NCBI GenBank assembly: GCA_027082875.1
Contig: JALWTK010000061.1
Coordinates: forward strand, 1-64,000
Origin: Sulfurimonas sp.
Lineage (GTDB): Bacteria; Campylobacterota; Campylobacteria; Campylobacterales; Sulfurimonadaceae
DNA length: 64,000 nucleotides
Direction of reading: 5' to 3'
Shown: in pieces, positions 48,923 through 61,518 of the stretch
Layout: every line of letters starts with the position of its first letter
How positions within the stretch are numbered: the stretch's first letter is position 1
Made by a program: the position numbers and the translations under genes
The notes under the pieces: generated by a model
Database searches by the model: none
Told to the model about the DNA's origin: nothing
Seen by the model: only the letters and a program-made list of their open reading frames with translations

Positions 48923-51447
48923 TGCTTGTACTTTTTACCACTACCACAAGGACAAGGGTCATTGCGTGCAACTTTTTTCTCTGAGAACTCTTCTAGTTCT
49001 ACATGACTAAGTTGCATCTGAGCCTCTTGTATCCTCTGTTCTTGTGCTAAACGCTCTGCAACTGCTGCAGCTTCTTCTTCCGCACTTTCTACTTTAAACT
49101 GTATAATTTGCAATGTTCTAATAGTGTTAAACTTAATTTCATCAATAAGTTCTGTAAAGAGATTAAAACTCTCTTTTTTATACTCGACCAAAGGATCTTT
49201 TTGGTTATAAGCACGTAAACGTATACCCGTTTTCATACTATCCATAGCATAAAGATGATCTCTCCATGCACTATCTAGCTCTTTTAGATAGAACTCTTTT
49301 TCGATGTCTTGCTGTATACCATCTTCTAGGATACTCATTTTTTCATCATAAACACTTTTTATAAGAGCAACAACTTTTTCTAAAAGCTCTTCATACTCTA
49401 AGCCTTCAACTTCTGTAATAGTAAGCTCATAGTTTATCTTCTCTAAAAGGTGTTCTTTCAGTGTTTCAAGATTAAAGTCCTCTCTTGCTCCACCATCAAA
49501 TATATCTGAAAGATCTAGGAGATGTACCATATACTCTTGACGTATTTCATTTATCTTTGCATCTATATCATACTCACTACTTAAAAGTTGATTTCTAAAC
49601 TTATAGACGATCTTGCGTTGCTCATTTGCTACATCATCGTATTCAACAATCTGTTTACGACCCTCATAGTGCATATTTTCGACTTTTTTCTGTGCTTTTT
49701 CTACGGCACGAGTCACCATCTTAGACTCTATATACTCCCCATCTTCAACACCTAAACGCTCCATAATAGACTTGATTTTATCTGAGCCAAAAATACGAAG
49801 TAGATTATCTTCTAGTGAGAGATAAAACTGAGTAGTTCCAGCATCACCTTGACGACCTGAACGTCCACGCAGTTGGTTATCTATACGACGGTTTTCATGG
49901 CGTTCTGTACCTACAATATAAAGCCCTCCAAGTGCACGAACATCATCATTTACTTTGATATCAACACCACGACCAGCCATATTTGTAGCAATCGTTACAG
50001 CACCCTTAGTACCAGCAGATTTAATAATCTCACCCTCTTGAGCATGGTTCTTTGCATTAAGTACTGTATGGACTATTTTCTCTTTTTTGAGAACAGCATG
50101 TAGAAGCTCTGATTTTTCAATACTTGCAGTACCAATAAGCACTGGCTGACCAGTTTCACTTAACTTTTTAATAGTAGCAATCACTGCCGCAAATTTTTCC
50201 TCTTCTGTCTTGTAGATAAGGTCATTGAGATCTTGTCTTGCAATAGGAATATTTGTAGGGATAGAGACAACATCAAGATTATAAATCTGAGCGAACTCTG
50301 TCGCTTCAGTTTCTGCTGTTCCTGTCATACCCGCTAGTTTATCATACATTCTAAAGTAGTTTTGAAATGTGATATCAGCAAGAGTCTGTGTCTCTTCTTT
50401 TATCTCAACACCCTCTTTAGCTTCAAGTGCTTGATGCAAACCGTCTGAAAAACGACGACCTTCACTGATACGACCAGTAAATTCATCTACGATCATCACT
50501 TCACCATCACTGACAACATAATCAACATCAATTTCAAAAATATAGTTTGACTTTAGTGCTTGATCTAGTACATGAGAGAGAGAAGCATTTTCTAAACTAA
50601 AGAGGTTTTCTACACCAAAAAGTTCTTCTGCTTTTGTGTTCCCCTCTTCTGTAACAAGTACTATTTTATCTTTCTCATCTACGGTGAAGTGTTTATCTTT
50701 AACTAATGCTTTTGCAACTTGGTCTGCACGAACATAGTCTTGCATATTACGATTAGTAGGTCCAGAAATAATAAGAGGTGTTCTGGCTTCATCAATTAAA
50801 ATAGAGTCAACTTCATCAACGATAACAAAGTTATGCTCGCGTTGTGCCATATTCTCTTTTGTATAACTCATATTATCTCTAAGATAATCAAAACCAAATT
50901 CATTGTTTGTCCCATAAGTAATATCTGCGTCATAAGCAGCTTTTTTCTCAGCAGGGTCATTTACAGTTTCTAAAACAGTTCCAACACTATAGCCTAGAAA
51001 ATTATACAGAGGTGACATCTCATTCGCATCGCGAGAGGCAAGATAATCATTAACAGTAACTAAATGAACACCTTTTCCAGTCATCGCATTCAGAGTAATT
51101 GCAAGAGTAGCAACAAGAGTTTTACCCTCACCCGTTTTCATCTCAGCAATTCTCCCCTCATGAAGAGTCATACCACCTATAAGCTGTACATCGAAATGAC
51201 GCATGCCAAGAACACGCTTACTCGCTTCTCGTGTAATAGCAAAAGAGTCTAAAAGCACATCATCAAGTGTTTTACTTTCATCTATTACTGCAGATTTTAG
51301 TGTTTCAAAAGCTGTTTGAAGCTCTTCATCACTCATAGGTTCATATTTCGACTCTAAACTATTGATCTCTTTTACACGTTTGTTATATTTTTTCAATTCG
51401 CGGTCATTTGATGTTCCAAAGACCTTCCCCATAAATGCTTGTAGCAT
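48877..51447 (-). CDS. secA: Preprotein translocase ATPase SecA
   Basis: [45 protein letters not shown]-terminal [17 protein letters not shown] zinc motif. Start [11 protein letters not shown] at 51447 preferred over 51504. Confidence 0.97.
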   Translation of the reverse strand: MLQAFMGKVFGTSNDRELKKYNKRVKEINSLESKYEPMSDEELQTAFETLKSAVIDESKTLDDVLLDSFAITREASKRVLGMRHFDVQLIGGMTLHEGRIAEMKTGEGKTLVATLAITLNAMTGKGVHLVTVNDYLASRDANEMSPLYNFLGYSVGTVLETVNDPAEKKAAYDADITYGTNNEFGFDYLRDNMSYTKENMAQREHNFVIVDEVDSILIDEARTPLIISGPTNRNMQDYVRADQVAKALVKDKHFTVDEKDKIVLVTEEGNTKAEELFGVENLFSLENASLSHVLDQALKSNYIFEIDVDYVVSDGEVMIVDEFTGRISEGRRFSDGLHQALEAKEGVEIKEETQTLADITFQNYFRMYDKLAGMTGTAETEATEFAQIYNLDVVSIPTNIPIARQDLNDLIYKTEEEKFAAVIATIKKLSETGQPVLIGTASIEKSELLHAVLKKEKIVHTVLNAKNHAQEGEIIKSAGTKGAVTIATNMAGRGVDIKVNDDVRALGGLYIVGTERHENRRIDNQLRGRSGRQGDAGTTQFYLSLEDNLLRIFGSDKIKSIMERLGVEDGEYIESKMVTRAVEKAQKKVENMHYEGRKQIVEYDDVANEQRKIVYKFRNQLLSSEYDIDAKINEIRQEYMVHLLDLSDIFDGGAREDFNLETLKEHLLEKINYELTITEVEGLEYEELLEKVVALIKSVYDEKMSILEDGIQQDIEKEFYLKELDSAWRDHLYAMDSMKTGIRLRAYNQKDPLVEYKKESFNLFTELIDEIKFNTIRTLQIIQFKVESAEEEAAAVAERLAQEQRIQEAQMQLSHVELEEFSEKKVARNDPCPCGSGKKYKQCCGKSGPKKGIFAS

Positions 51448-51582
51448 TGGCACCCTTATATAAGTTACTATATAGTTTATTATATAGTAAACATGAAATT
51501 GCATTTATTTTATCACGTATTACCTAATAAGAAGTATAAATGGATAATTCGATATAATTTCTATTCAAAAAAAAGGATAAAC

Positions 51583-52098
51583 TTGCACAAATTACTTTCA
51601 TTACTTTTCGCTGTTTCACTTAGTTTCGCAAATATGATACATATTAACTCTTTTGAGGCTGATTTTACTCAAACAATAGTAAACGATAAAAATCACACTC
51701 TTACATATCAAGGTCATGTGCTGGCGAGAAAACCACAACTTGCACTCTGGCAGTATACAAAGCCTGTTGAGAAAAGTATCTATATTACACATACTCAAGC
51801 AGTTATCATCGAACCTGAGATAGAACAAGTCTATATACAAAATATTAAAAGTAGTTTTGATTTTTTTAATGTTATAAAAAATGCTAAAAAAGTAAGTAGT
51901 AACACCTATATTGCAGAGTTTCAGGAGACGAAATATACTATTACGATAAAAGAAAATAGACTCATCTCTATCTCTTACCTTGATGAACTAGAAAATAGAG
52001 TTCTTATTGTTTTTTCAAAGCAGGTACAAAATAAACCTATAGATAAAAAAATATTTACTCCAAATATTCCTCTTGATTATGATATTATTAGAGGCTAA
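51583..52098 (+). CDS. lolA: Outer-membrane lipoprotein carrier protein LolA
   Basis: FEADFTQTIVNDKNHTLTYQGHVLARKPQLALWQYTKP; likely TTG start at 51583 after AAAAGGA (ORF track start 51493). Confidence 0.85.
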   Translation: MHKLLSLLFAVSLSFANMIHINSFEADFTQTIVNDKNHTLTYQGHVLARKPQLALWQYTKPVEKSIYITHTQAVIIEPEIEQVYIQNIKSSFDFFNVIKNAKKVSSNTYIAEFQETKYTITIKENRLISISYLDELENRVLIVFSKQVQNKPIDKKIFTPNIPLDYDIIRG

Positions 52099-53830
52099 GG
52101 GAAGGTTTTCCCACATAATAACCTTGTGAATAATCTATTCCTAGTGATTTAACTATTTCATAAATCTCTTCACTTTCTACATGTTCCGCTATGGTTTTAA
52201 TACCACTCTTTTTTGCAAAGTTTACTATGCTTTGCACTATAAGTTGATGTCCACTGTCGCTGTTTAATTCTTTTATAAAAGTACCATCTATTTTAATATA
52301 CTCTGCTTCAAGTTCAAACATACGACTATAAGCAGACTTATCCGTTCCAAAGTCATCAACTATTACATGAAAACCTTTGTTTTTTAAGCCTAAAATCTGC
52401 TTATCAACTTGAAGCTTTTTATTTACAATGATATCTTCTACTATCTCTAAATGGACACGAGAAGAGGCGATGTTATACTTCTCACATTTATACTCTAAAA
52501 ATTCTAAAAGATAATTTTCATGTAAATCATGCATACTAATATTTATAGAAAAATTATAATCATTATTCTTAAAAAGTTTAAATGTTTTATCAATGACAGT
52601 TTTTGTTATCTGAGTAATAAGACCAACTTGTTTTGCACTCTTAATAAATTTATCAGCATCTATAAGTTTATTATCACTATCCATTAATCGACAAAGTACC
52701 TCATAATGTTTTTTCTTTGTATCATCATTTGAGATGATAGGCTGATAATAGGTGAAAATTTTATCTTCATCAAAAGCTTTTTGCAGGATACCAACCCAAT
52801 AAAGGGATTCACGTTGTTCTTTCATATACTCTGAATAGATATCAAATATTACAATTTGATTGCCACCAAAGAAACGGGCCTCTTTTGATGCAGCTTTTGA
52901 GTTTATAAAAAGTTTATTACCTACACCATTATCTATTCCTATAGAAAAAACTATATAATGGGTATGTCCATCAAATTCAATAGGAGACTCTTTAAAAAGT
53001 GACTGTATTTGATTAGAGAGAAGTAGAGCCTGATCAACTACCGGATTATCCAGTAAAATAACATATTCATCTGCTGTAATATGATAGAGAGTAGCATTTG
53101 TAGGTAAAAAAAGTTTAAGATTATTGGCTGTCTCTTTTAAAAGTTTATTGGCTTTACCCATACCGTATGTTGTATTAACAAAATCAAAATGATCGATATT
53201 TAGATAAATAATTGCTTGCTCATTCTCACCAATAGCCTCTTGCAATGCATATCTACTAGGAAGTTTTGTAAGCTCATATATATATTTATTTACATGAACA
53301 TTTTTTTTATAAATATCTATTTGCTTAGTAAGATTTTTTTCATTGAGCATAAAACGCCCTATACGCTTTCTTTCATACTGTAGATCATTATTAAGTCTTT
53401 CTATCTGTGGGCTTAAATACTTTCTTTCATTAGCCTGTTTTGAAAGGAGAACAACAATGGCCTCTAAAAAATCTGCTGTTTTAAAGGGTTTTATCTGTAG
53501 TGAAGATATACCAAATCTATAGTAAGAGAGGATTTCATCTTTTGACTTTGAAGCAGTAGTCAAGATAATCTCTTGGTATTTATTAGCAGATCTAATATTT
53601 TTTACTAAATTTTCTGTGCTCATTATCTCTGAAGAGGAATCTATAATAACTAAATCATAAGTATGTACTTTTAAGTATCCAAGCCCTAATGTAGCATCAA
53701 CGGCATCATCGACACGAGCAAATACTTTTTTGAGTCCCGTTGTAATAGTTCTAAGAAAATCTTCGTTTTCATCTATATAAAGTAATGATAATGATTTTGA
53801 AAAGGGAAGTAAATCTTTTAACTCAGCCAC
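52088..53830 (-). CDS. Receiver-GGDEF-EAL protein (degenerate GGDEF, EVL-type EAL)
   Basis: Receiver LSLLYIDENEDF...LVIIDSSS; GGDEF position reads HITADEYVILL; EAL domain YEVLCRLMD and VIVDDFGTDKSAYSRM. Confidence 0.88.
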   Translation of the reverse strand: MAELKDLLPFSKSLSLLYIDENEDFLRTITTGLKKVFARVDDAVDATLGLGYLKVHTYDLVIIDSSSEIMSTENLVKNIRSANKYQEIILTTASKSKDEILSYYRFGISSLQIKPFKTADFLEAIVVLLSKQANERKYLSPQIERLNNDLQYERKRIGRFMLNEKNLTKQIDIYKKNVHVNKYIYELTKLPSRYALQEAIGENEQAIIYLNIDHFDFVNTTYGMGKANKLLKETANNLKLFLPTNATLYHITADEYVILLDNPVVDQALLLSNQIQSLFKESPIEFDGHTHYIVFSIGIDNGVGNKLFINSKAASKEARFFGGNQIVIFDIYSEYMKEQRESLYWVGILQKAFDEDKIFTYYQPIISNDDTKKKHYEVLCRLMDSDNKLIDADKFIKSAKQVGLITQITKTVIDKTFKLFKNNDYNFSINISMHDLHENYLLEFLEYKCEKYNIASSRVHLEIVEDIIVNKKLQVDKQILGLKNKGFHVIVDDFGTDKSAYSRMFELEAEYIKIDGTFIKELNSDSGHQLIVQSIVNFAKKSGIKTIAEHVESEEIYEIVKSLGIDYSQGYYVGKPSLSL

Positions 53831-53957
53831 ATTAATATCCTAGAAATATAAGTTTATATTATTGTATCACATTTTTATTAAGTAAGTTTGAAAAAAGAAG
53901 GATTTAGAAGAAGGAAGAGTAGATAACACACAAGTGTGTATTATCTAACAGAAATGA

Positions 53958-56549
53958 TTAAACTGGTTTAACAGTTACACCATATTTACTCTCAGCAGTT
54001 TCACGTGCTTCTAAGTGGTAACCAGCAATTTCATTGAAGTTAAGATATTTATAAATATCTGCTTCTTTTCCAGCTATCTTAGCAGGAACGATATCCATGT
54101 ACTCAGCTGGTGTTGGGATACGTCCAAGTTTAGCACATACTGCAGCAAGCTCAGCAGATCCAAGATAAACTTGAGTACCTTTACCTAAACGGTTATCGAA
54201 GTTACGAGTTGAAGTTGAGAAAACAGTAGAGTCAACACGAGCAGAAGCTTGGTTACCCATACATAAAGAACAACCAGGAACTTCTGTGTGTGCTTCTATA
54301 GCTTTATACACATCATAGTAACCTTCGTTAATAAGTTGTTGCTCATCCATTCTAGTTGGTGGAACTATCCAGAACTTCTCAACATTTACAGCAGACTCAC
54401 CGCGCATAACTTCACCAGCAGCACGATAGTGACCGATGTTTGTCATACAAGAACCTAAAAATACTTCATCAATTTTTGTTCCAGCAACTTCAGATAAAAG
54501 TTTTACATTGTCTGGATCATTTGGACAAGCTAAAATTGGTTCAGTGATAGTATTAAGGTCGATGTTAATTACTGCTGCATACTCTGCATCAGCATCTGGT
54601 TGCAGAAGAGAAGGGTTTGCTAACCACTCTTTCATTTTTCCAACACGACGAGCTAAAGTACGCTTATCTTCATAACCATCTTCAATCATAGACTCTAAAA
54701 GTACAACATTTGATTTTAAATACTCTTCAATCGGTGCAGTATCTAAAAGAACTGTACATGCAGCAGCAGAACGCTCAGCAGCTGAATCAGAAAGCTCAAA
54801 TGCTTGTTCAGCTTTAAGTTGGGGAAGTCCTTCTATCTCTAAAACACGTCCAGCGAAAATATTTTTCTTTCCAGCTTTAGGAACAGTTAAAAGACCATCT
54901 TGGATCGCTTGGTAAGGGATCGCGTTTACAAGGTCACGAAGAGTGATTCCAGGTTGCATCTCACCGCTAAATCTTACAAGAACAGACTCAGGCATAGTAA
55001 GTGGCATACTTCCAGTTACTGCAGCAAATGCAACAACACCAGAACCACCAGGGAATGAAACACCAAGTGGGAAACGTGTATGGCTATCTGCACCAGTACC
55101 AACAGTATCAGGAAGAACCATTCTGTTTAACCATGAGTGAATAACACCATCACCAGGACGAAGAGCAACACCTGAACGGTTAGAGATAAAGTCTGGAAGT
55201 GTGTGGTGCATTTTTACATCAGATGGCTTTGGATATGCCGCTGTGTGACAAAATGACTGCATAACTAAATCAGCATTGAAACCAAGTGCAGCAAGTTCTT
55301 TAATCTCATCACGAGTCATAGGACCAGTTGTATCTTGAGAACCAACTGTACTCATCTCAGGCTCTACATACATACCAGGACGAACACCTTTCATGCCAGA
55401 AGCCTTACCTACCATTTTTTGTGCAAGTGTGAAACCTTTACCAGTATCAGCAGGTTGCTCAGCCGTTAAGAAAATATCAGTTGCAGGTAGACCTAAACAA
55501 GCACGAGCCTTAGAAGTTAGACCACGACCAATGATAAGTGGAATACGACCACCAGCACGAACTTCATCGGTAATAGTGTTAGGGTTAAGTTTGAAAGTTG
55601 CTATGCACTCACCATCTTTGTGAGCCTCACCTTTGTAAGGGTAGATAGTAATAATATCACCAGTTTCCATTTTAGAAACATCAAGCTCTAAAGGAAGTGC
55701 ACCAGAATCTTCACAAGTTGCAAAGAAAATAGGAGCGATAGTGTTACCAAGAACAACACCACCTGTACGTTTGTTAGGAACACCATCGATGTCTACACCC
55801 ATGTGCCATTGTACAGAGTTTACACCTGACTTACGGCTAGATCCAGTACCAACAACATCACCAACATAAGCAAGAGGATTCCCTTTTTTCTTAAGTTCTA
55901 CAAGAGTTTCTAGTGGATTTTCCATTCTATTTACAAGAAAAGAGTTTGCATGTAAAGGGATATCTGAACGTGTGAATGCTTCAGATGCTGGAGAAAGGTC
56001 ATCTGTATTTGTTTCACCAGGAACTTTATAAACAGTTACAGTAATCTCTTCTGCAAGAGCATCTTTTAGCGTAAACCACTCAGCATTTGCCCATGAAGTC
56101 ATAACTTCAGTTGCTGCTGCATTTCCAGCCTTGTGTAATTCTTCTACATCGTTAAATGCATCATATACTAGAAGTGTCTTGTTAAGTGCAGTAACTGCCT
56201 CTTTTACAACAGCTGCATCAGAAGATGAAAGTGCATCAATCATTGGCTTAACATTGTAACCACCAAGCATCATTCCAAGCATTTCAACTGCTTTTGAAGG
56301 TGTAATAGCTGCAACTGTTACATTACCTGCTGCTACATCATTTAAAAATGCCGCTTTTACGTATGCTGAGTCATCAACACCAGGTGCTACACGATTTCTA
56401 AGTAAATCAAGTAACTCATCTGTACAGTCCGCTTTGATAAGCTCTATTAACTCTGCTGTTTGTTCAGCAGAGAGTGGTAATGGTGGAACACCAAGTGTTT
56501 CACGCTCAGCAACATGTGCTTTGTAATCTTCTAAAAATGCCATTGTCAT
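53958..56549 (-). CDS. acnB: Aconitate hydratase B
   Basis: [60 protein letters not shown]. Confidence 0.97.
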   Translation of the reverse strand: MTMAFLEDYKAHVAERETLGVPPLPLSAEQTAELIELIKADCTDELLDLLRNRVAPGVDDSAYVKAAFLNDVAAGNVTVAAITPSKAVEMLGMMLGGYNVKPMIDALSSSDAAVVKEAVTALNKTLLVYDAFNDVEELHKAGNAAATEVMTSWANAEWFTLKDALAEEITVTVYKVPGETNTDDLSPASEAFTRSDIPLHANSFLVNRMENPLETLVELKKKGNPLAYVGDVVGTGSSRKSGVNSVQWHMGVDIDGVPNKRTGGVVLGNTIAPIFFATCEDSGALPLELDVSKMETGDIITIYPYKGEAHKDGECIATFKLNPNTITDEVRAGGRIPLIIGRGLTSKARACLGLPATDIFLTAEQPADTGKGFTLAQKMVGKASGMKGVRPGMYVEPEMSTVGSQDTTGPMTRDEIKELAALGFNADLVMQSFCHTAAYPKPSDVKMHHTLPDFISNRSGVALRPGDGVIHSWLNRMVLPDTVGTGADSHTRFPLGVSFPGGSGVVAFAAVTGSMPLTMPESVLVRFSGEMQPGITLRDLVNAIPYQAIQDGLLTVPKAGKKNIFAGRVLEIEGLPQLKAEQAFELSDSAAERSAAACTVLLDTAPIEEYLKSNVVLLESMIEDGYEDKRTLARRVGKMKEWLANPSLLQPDADAEYAAVINIDLNTITEPILACPNDPDNVKLLSEVAGTKIDEVFLGSCMTNIGHYRAAGEVMRGESAVNVEKFWIVPPTRMDEQQLINEGYYDVYKAIEAHTEVPGCSLCMGNQASARVDSTVFSTSTRNFDNRLGKGTQVYLGSAELAAVCAKLGRIPTPAEYMDIVPAKIAGKEADIYKYLNFNEIAGYHLEARETAESKYGVTVKPV

Positions 56550-56665
56550 TCCTGTAAATTTAATTTTGATGATTATATCTAAAGAATAGGTAACGGAGAG
56601 AAGAGTGCTACAAATAGAAACACCATTAGTTAGTCTATCTGTTTTTATGTAGAAAATAGTAACAT

Positions 56666-57058
56666 TTAGAGTTTTCTCAATTTTATCTCTTGAAGAATGA
56701 TAGATTTATCTTGCCCAGAATAGTTTCCCTGCAACCATAATAGATAAGAGTCTGGAAGTTCAGAGTACTGCATACCTTTGTACTGACCAAACCCTACTCT
56801 AGGTTTTTCTTTTCTTACAATAGGATTATTGCTACAATTCACATCTAATGAAAGTGAGTTTATAAGTTTCACAAACTCGCGATATTCCATTCGTTTTTGA
56901 ACACTAAAGGTATAAGTGCTAAAGTCAAAAATACCTTTGCGCTTTTGTACAAAACTCTCTATCTCTTGAATTTGTTCTACACAAAGTGACTCAAGATTTG
57001 GAATATGTACTGAAAATGAATTTTTAAACGAGGTAAAAACGAAAGATGCTTTAGCCAC
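56666..57058 (-). CDS. DUF3820-like protein
   Basis: C-terminal [25 protein letters not shown]. Confidence 0.65.
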   Translation of the reverse strand: MAKASFVFTSFKNSFSVHIPNLESLCVEQIQEIESFVQKRKGIFDFSTYTFSVQKRMEYREFVKLINSLSLDVNCSNNPIVRKEKPRVGFGQYKGMQYSELPDSYLLWLQGNYSGQDKSIILQEIKLRKL

Positions 57059-59271
57059 TACAGTATCTCTCTTATACCTTTAGCATTAGGAGCAGAGAGT
57101 ACACCTTCATTTTCTAGTTGTTCTATAACACGGGCTGATCTATTATATCCTATCTGAAGTTTGCGTTGTAGATAAGATATAGATGTTTTTTTATCTGTTA
57201 ATACAACATTTTTTGCCTCTTCATATAGCTCATCCAGTTCTTCATAAGACTCTGAACTTCCAGTACTTACACTATTTTGAGTTTCTTCAAGTAAAAAACT
57301 TTTATCATAGTTTGGTTCTCGTTGTGCTTTAATAAATTCTACTATCTTGTCAATCTCCTCTTCTGTTGCCCATGGGGCATGTAAACGCACAAGTCCAGTG
57401 GATCCAGGAGGAGTAAAAAGCATATCACCACGTCCTAAAAGTGACTCAGCACCCATCTGATCTAAGATGATTTTAGAGTCTATCTTCTGCCCTACTCTAT
57501 AAGAGATACGAGAAGGAAGATTTGCTTTAATGAGACCAGTTACAACATCTACAGATGGGCGCTGTGTTGCTACTATAAGGTGAATACCACAAGCACGAGA
57601 CTTCTGTGCAAGTCTTGCAATAGAGATCTCTACATCCTTACCACTTGTCATCATAAGGTCTGAAAGCTCATCGATGATAACAACTATGTAAGGAAAAGAT
57701 TCTCCACCAGTTTTTTTCATCTTTTCATTATAGTTTTCTATATTTTTAGTTCGTGTATCTGCCATAAGTTCATAACGGCGCTCCATCTCTGCTACCATGT
57801 TGTTTAGAGCAGCTATTGCTTGTTTTGGTTTTGTAATCACTGGTGTTAATAGATGTGGAATATCATTGTAGCTTGAAAACTCTAGCATTTTTGGGTCTAT
57901 CATGAGTAAACGCAGTTGATCTGGGGAGTTTTTGTAAAGTAGTGAAAGAATCATACCGTTAATACCAACACTCTTACCACTTCCTGTAGTTCCAGCAATA
58001 AGAAGGTGTGGAAGTTTTTTAAGATCTGTAACAAAAGGCTTACCAACGATATCTTTTCCCAAAACCATAGTCAAAGGTGAAGAGGAGTCTTTAAAGAGCT
58101 TATCATCTAAGATCTCACGTAGGTAGATAGTATCTACAGTTTCATTTGGTATCTCTATTCCTACAACATCTTTTCCAGGAATAGGAGCTTGAATACGAAT
58201 AGTTTCAGCTGATAGTGCCATAGCAAGATCATCTTGTAGACCAAGTATCTTACTTACTTTTACATTTGCAGCTGGCTTAAACTCAAAGGTAGAAACAACA
58301 GGTCCTGTATAAGTACGAACCACATCTCCATCTATCTTAAAATGTGCAAGTTTTTCTATAAGATAGCGGATTTTATCATCAAGTTCTCCTTCATCTACAC
58401 TCTTAGTTTTTTTAGGTGGCTTTTGTAAAAAATCTACAGATGGGAGTTTAAAGTTTTTTGGTTTTTCAACTTTACCTGTATCTATGTCAGCAAGGAGCTT
58501 TGCATTTTCCTCTAACTCTTCTACTATTATGGCATTCTTTTGCTCTTTTACCTCTTCTACAAGATCTAAAATATTTGTAGTTCTTTTCTCTTTTGAAGTT
58601 TCTTCTTTACGAAGATAAGCAGGTTTATCAATTTCAGCTTCTTCAACTATTAACTCTTCTTCTTTTTGCTCTTCTAAACTATTTACCTCTTCTAGGTCAG
58701 CACAAATTACTTCTTCCTTCGGGCTAGATTCATCTATAGAAACTTCAATAATCTCTTCTACTTGAGCTTCTTGATAAGTGATCTGCTTTTTCTTATTTGA
58801 TAACATACTCTTTTTCTTCTGTGATAGATATCCAGAAAAAAGTGAAAAAATTTCTGAAGCACTTTTATCTAAGATAATAACAATGGAAATAAGTGTGATA
58901 ATCGCCCAAAAGACCCATAAACCAAAGTAGCCAATGTAAGGACTTAAAAAGTCTACAAAGTCTGCACCAAACTTCCCTCGAAGTTCATCACTAACAAGAA
59001 GCCCTTGAGCAAGTAAAAAAGAGAAAAATATTAAAAATGTAGCAATGCTTAGCTCTGCTTTTCGAAAATCAAAGGTACTGTTTTTGTATAAGAAATAAAG
59101 AGGAAGTAGTAGTCCAAAGAGATACACAAATGAGAGATACCCAAAGTAAAGCTGGTTAAATGCAGAGAAACCAACCCCATAGCTTCCCATAAGTTCACTG
59201 TCACCTAAAAGAGTAGAAAATCCGAGGTAAACTAAAAGTCCTGTAACTATAATAAAAAAAGTATCTTTCAA
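57058..59271 (-). CDS. ftsK: DNA translocase FtsK
   Basis: N-terminal TM region; LLIAGTTGSGKSVGINGMILSLLY; VVIIDELSDLMM; C-terminal gamma winged helix SYLQRKLQIGYNRSARVIEQLENEGV. Confidence 0.96.
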   Translation of the reverse strand: MKDTFFIIVTGLLVYLGFSTLLGDSELMGSYGVGFSAFNQLYFGYLSFVYLFGLLLPLYFLYKNSTFDFRKAELSIATFLIFFSFLLAQGLLVSDELRGKFGADFVDFLSPYIGYFGLWVFWAIITLISIVIILDKSASEIFSLFSGYLSQKKKSMLSNKKKQITYQEAQVEEIIEVSIDESSPKEEVICADLEEVNSLEEQKEEELIVEEAEIDKPAYLRKEETSKEKRTTNILDLVEEVKEQKNAIIVEELEENAKLLADIDTGKVEKPKNFKLPSVDFLQKPPKKTKSVDEGELDDKIRYLIEKLAHFKIDGDVVRTYTGPVVSTFEFKPAANVKVSKILGLQDDLAMALSAETIRIQAPIPGKDVVGIEIPNETVDTIYLREILDDKLFKDSSSPLTMVLGKDIVGKPFVTDLKKLPHLLIAGTTGSGKSVGINGMILSLLYKNSPDQLRLLMIDPKMLEFSSYNDIPHLLTPVITKPKQAIAALNNMVAEMERRYELMADTRTKNIENYNEKMKKTGGESFPYIVVIIDELSDLMMTSGKDVEISIARLAQKSRACGIHLIVATQRPSVDVVTGLIKANLPSRISYRVGQKIDSKIILDQMGAESLLGRGDMLFTPPGSTGLVRLHAPWATEEEIDKIVEFIKAQREPNYDKSFLLEETQNSVSTGSSESYEELDELYEEAKNVVLTDKKTSISYLQRKLQIGYNRSARVIEQLENEGVLSAPNAKGIREIL

Positions 59272-59364
59272 ATCAATGTATCCATAATAATAAAATTTAA
59301 AAGAAGTATAGCCAAAAATGTTCCAGAAAGGATTTTTTTGGCAATTTGTAATATTTTTTACATA

Positions 59365-61464
59365 TTACATGTAATTTACTAGGCTCAATTGTGAAACTTT
59401 ACTCACAGTTGATAGCATTGCTTTATAATTAAGTGTTAACTGTGAAAGTTTTAAAGAGGATTCTGCTAGATCCGTATCTATGACAGAAGAGCGAAGACTC
59501 ATTGTCCCCACTTCTAATATCTGTGTACGTTCAAGAGAAGTCGAAAGTGTGTTTGATTGAGCACCTGCAACAGATTGTGTTCTAAATACATGATCTTGTA
59601 AGTCATCCATCATTACAATTGCATTTTGGATGCCTACATTACGGATTGTAGTATCATTAGCATCCGGTTTATTATTATAACTTTCAACACCTTGAATCAT
59701 ATCATTTATCGTTTTAAAAAAATCTGTCTTAGGATCTCTAACAGTGATAGCATTATTAGCATTAAATGAGGCAAAAGCAGCTTTATTTGAACTAAAATCA
59801 TCACTTTTTGTATCATAAAGAGCTATAGAAGCCTTTGTAATAGGTTGTGTCAAATCTTTAAACTTCATTTTGCCATCATACGTTAATTTTGTTATACCTG
59901 AGGTTGTTGCATTTTGAACTGCCGCATGATAACTATCTGCATCATCTGATGCTGGAAAACTACCAGTGACTGCCATATTCGTAACATCCATAAGCTGCTG
60001 GTATGTCATTTTATCAGGGTCTACTCGTGTCCCATCAACATTATAAACATGATAATCTGTTCCATTTAGAGTAAATTTCACACCACCACCATCATTGTTT
60101 GCACCTGACACTGGTTCAAAACTAATCTTCCCGTCGTAAATATTCCCAGTAATATCAGATCCAGAAAGAGTTAATTCTTCACCTGCTATAGTGTATGTTT
60201 TAGGAGTTGTTGATGGTGTTATTTCTGTTTGTGTATCTACTACTTCAGAAAGTAAAGTATTAGGTTTTGCAAAAGCATTACGGTCACCATCTGCAATAGT
60301 ATCTACTACCTGCCCATTTAATGATGCAAAATGTGAACGTTTCATTACTTGTGGTATACTAGAAGTTAAAGAAGCACCATTTTTTGTGAAATTTGCTCTA
60401 TCATACACAATACCTTCTATATTTTTCGCTGCCCCAGATGCAGGATTAAGACCTGATTTCATAAATTCTTGTACAAATAGATTTCCATTTGGAGGATATG
60501 TGGTTTCCCCTCCATCAAGATTATCTATATCTGTAACATCTGCTGCGCTGCCTCCACTATAATCAACTGCCCCAACTATATGAAAATCTAATTTACTAGA
60601 ACCCTTAATTTTGTCAGCGACGGTTATCTGTCCACTACTATTCATAGATACATTTACTGTTCCCGAACCATACGAAGTTTCTATTTGATCAAGTAAATCT
60701 TGAACTGTAGCATTGCTAGCAAGTGAAAATTTTTCTTTTATTGATGTACCGTCACTCTTTGTTCCACGCATATAAAAGTAATTTGTATTTATTGTTGATG
60801 TGTCCTTGTCTTTATCGCCCATAAGGTCATCAAGAGTACTTGTATTTGTAAAAGTATTACCAGTTACGAGTGCATTATGCACTACATTTGTTGTAATTTC
60901 TCTCTTCACACTGGACTCTTCTCCTAAAAAAAGTTCAGCCCCTGTAATATTATATTTTTGCTGATTATTAGAACCAACAAAAGCTTTCATATCAATATCA
61001 TTACCATTATAACTACCATCTGCAGAGATAGGTTTTACACTTACAGCTGAGCCAGAAAAAAGGTACTGCCCATTTATTGAAGTGTTAGATAAACTCTTAA
61101 GATTCTCCTCTATCCCTCGAAGCTCTTTGACAATTGCATTTCTTGAGGTGTTATCATTTGTATCATTTGCCGCTTGAACAAGAAGTGTACGCATTCTATT
61201 CATATTATTTGTAAACTCATTCATAGCGACATCAGTTTGATTGGAAACCTTATACCCACTTTCAATACTCTTTTTTGTCTGTCCAATAGTAACCATTTCA
61301 TTATCAAGACGCATTGTTTCAGTAAAAGTACGCACATCATCACTAGCATACTGAATCTTCAATCCAGAGGCGATTTGCTTGTTTACATCAAAAAGTTCTT
61401 TATTTAACTTTGAGTTATTATTACCAAAAATATTATTGTAGTACATACTCTGTGTAACTCGCAT
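59365..61464 (-). CDS. flgL: Flagellar hook-associated protein FlgL / flagellin-like
   Basis: MRVTQSMYYNNIFGNNNSKLNKELFDVNKQIASGLKIQYASDD; C-terminal DTDLAESSLKLSQLTLNYKAMLSTVSKVSQLSLVNYM. Confidence 0.9.
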   Translation of the reverse strand: MRVTQSMYYNNIFGNNNSKLNKELFDVNKQIASGLKIQYASDDVRTFTETMRLDNEMVTIGQTKKSIESGYKVSNQTDVAMNEFTNNMNRMRTLLVQAANDTNDNTSRNAIVKELRGIEENLKSLSNTSINGQYLFSGSAVSVKPISADGSYNGNDIDMKAFVGSNNQQKYNITGAELFLGEESSVKREITTNVVHNALVTGNTFTNTSTLDDLMGDKDKDTSTINTNYFYMRGTKSDGTSIKEKFSLASNATVQDLLDQIETSYGSGTVNVSMNSSGQITVADKIKGSSKLDFHIVGAVDYSGGSAADVTDIDNLDGGETTYPPNGNLFVQEFMKSGLNPASGAAKNIEGIVYDRANFTKNGASLTSSIPQVMKRSHFASLNGQVVDTIADGDRNAFAKPNTLLSEVVDTQTEITPSTTPKTYTIAGEELTLSGSDITGNIYDGKISFEPVSGANNDGGGVKFTLNGTDYHVYNVDGTRVDPDKMTYQQLMDVTNMAVTGSFPASDDADSYHAAVQNATTSGITKLTYDGKMKFKDLTQPITKASIALYDTKSDDFSSNKAAFASFNANNAITVRDPKTDFFKTINDMIQGVESYNNKPDANDTTIRNVGIQNAIVMMDDLQDHVFRTQSVAGAQSNTLSTSLERTQILEVGTMSLRSSVIDTDLAESSLKLSQLTLNYKAMLSTVSKVSQLSLVNYM

Positions 61465-61518
61465 AGTGCACCTCCCGATAAATTCTTTTGTATCTTATCA
61501 TTTTATTACTAAAACACC

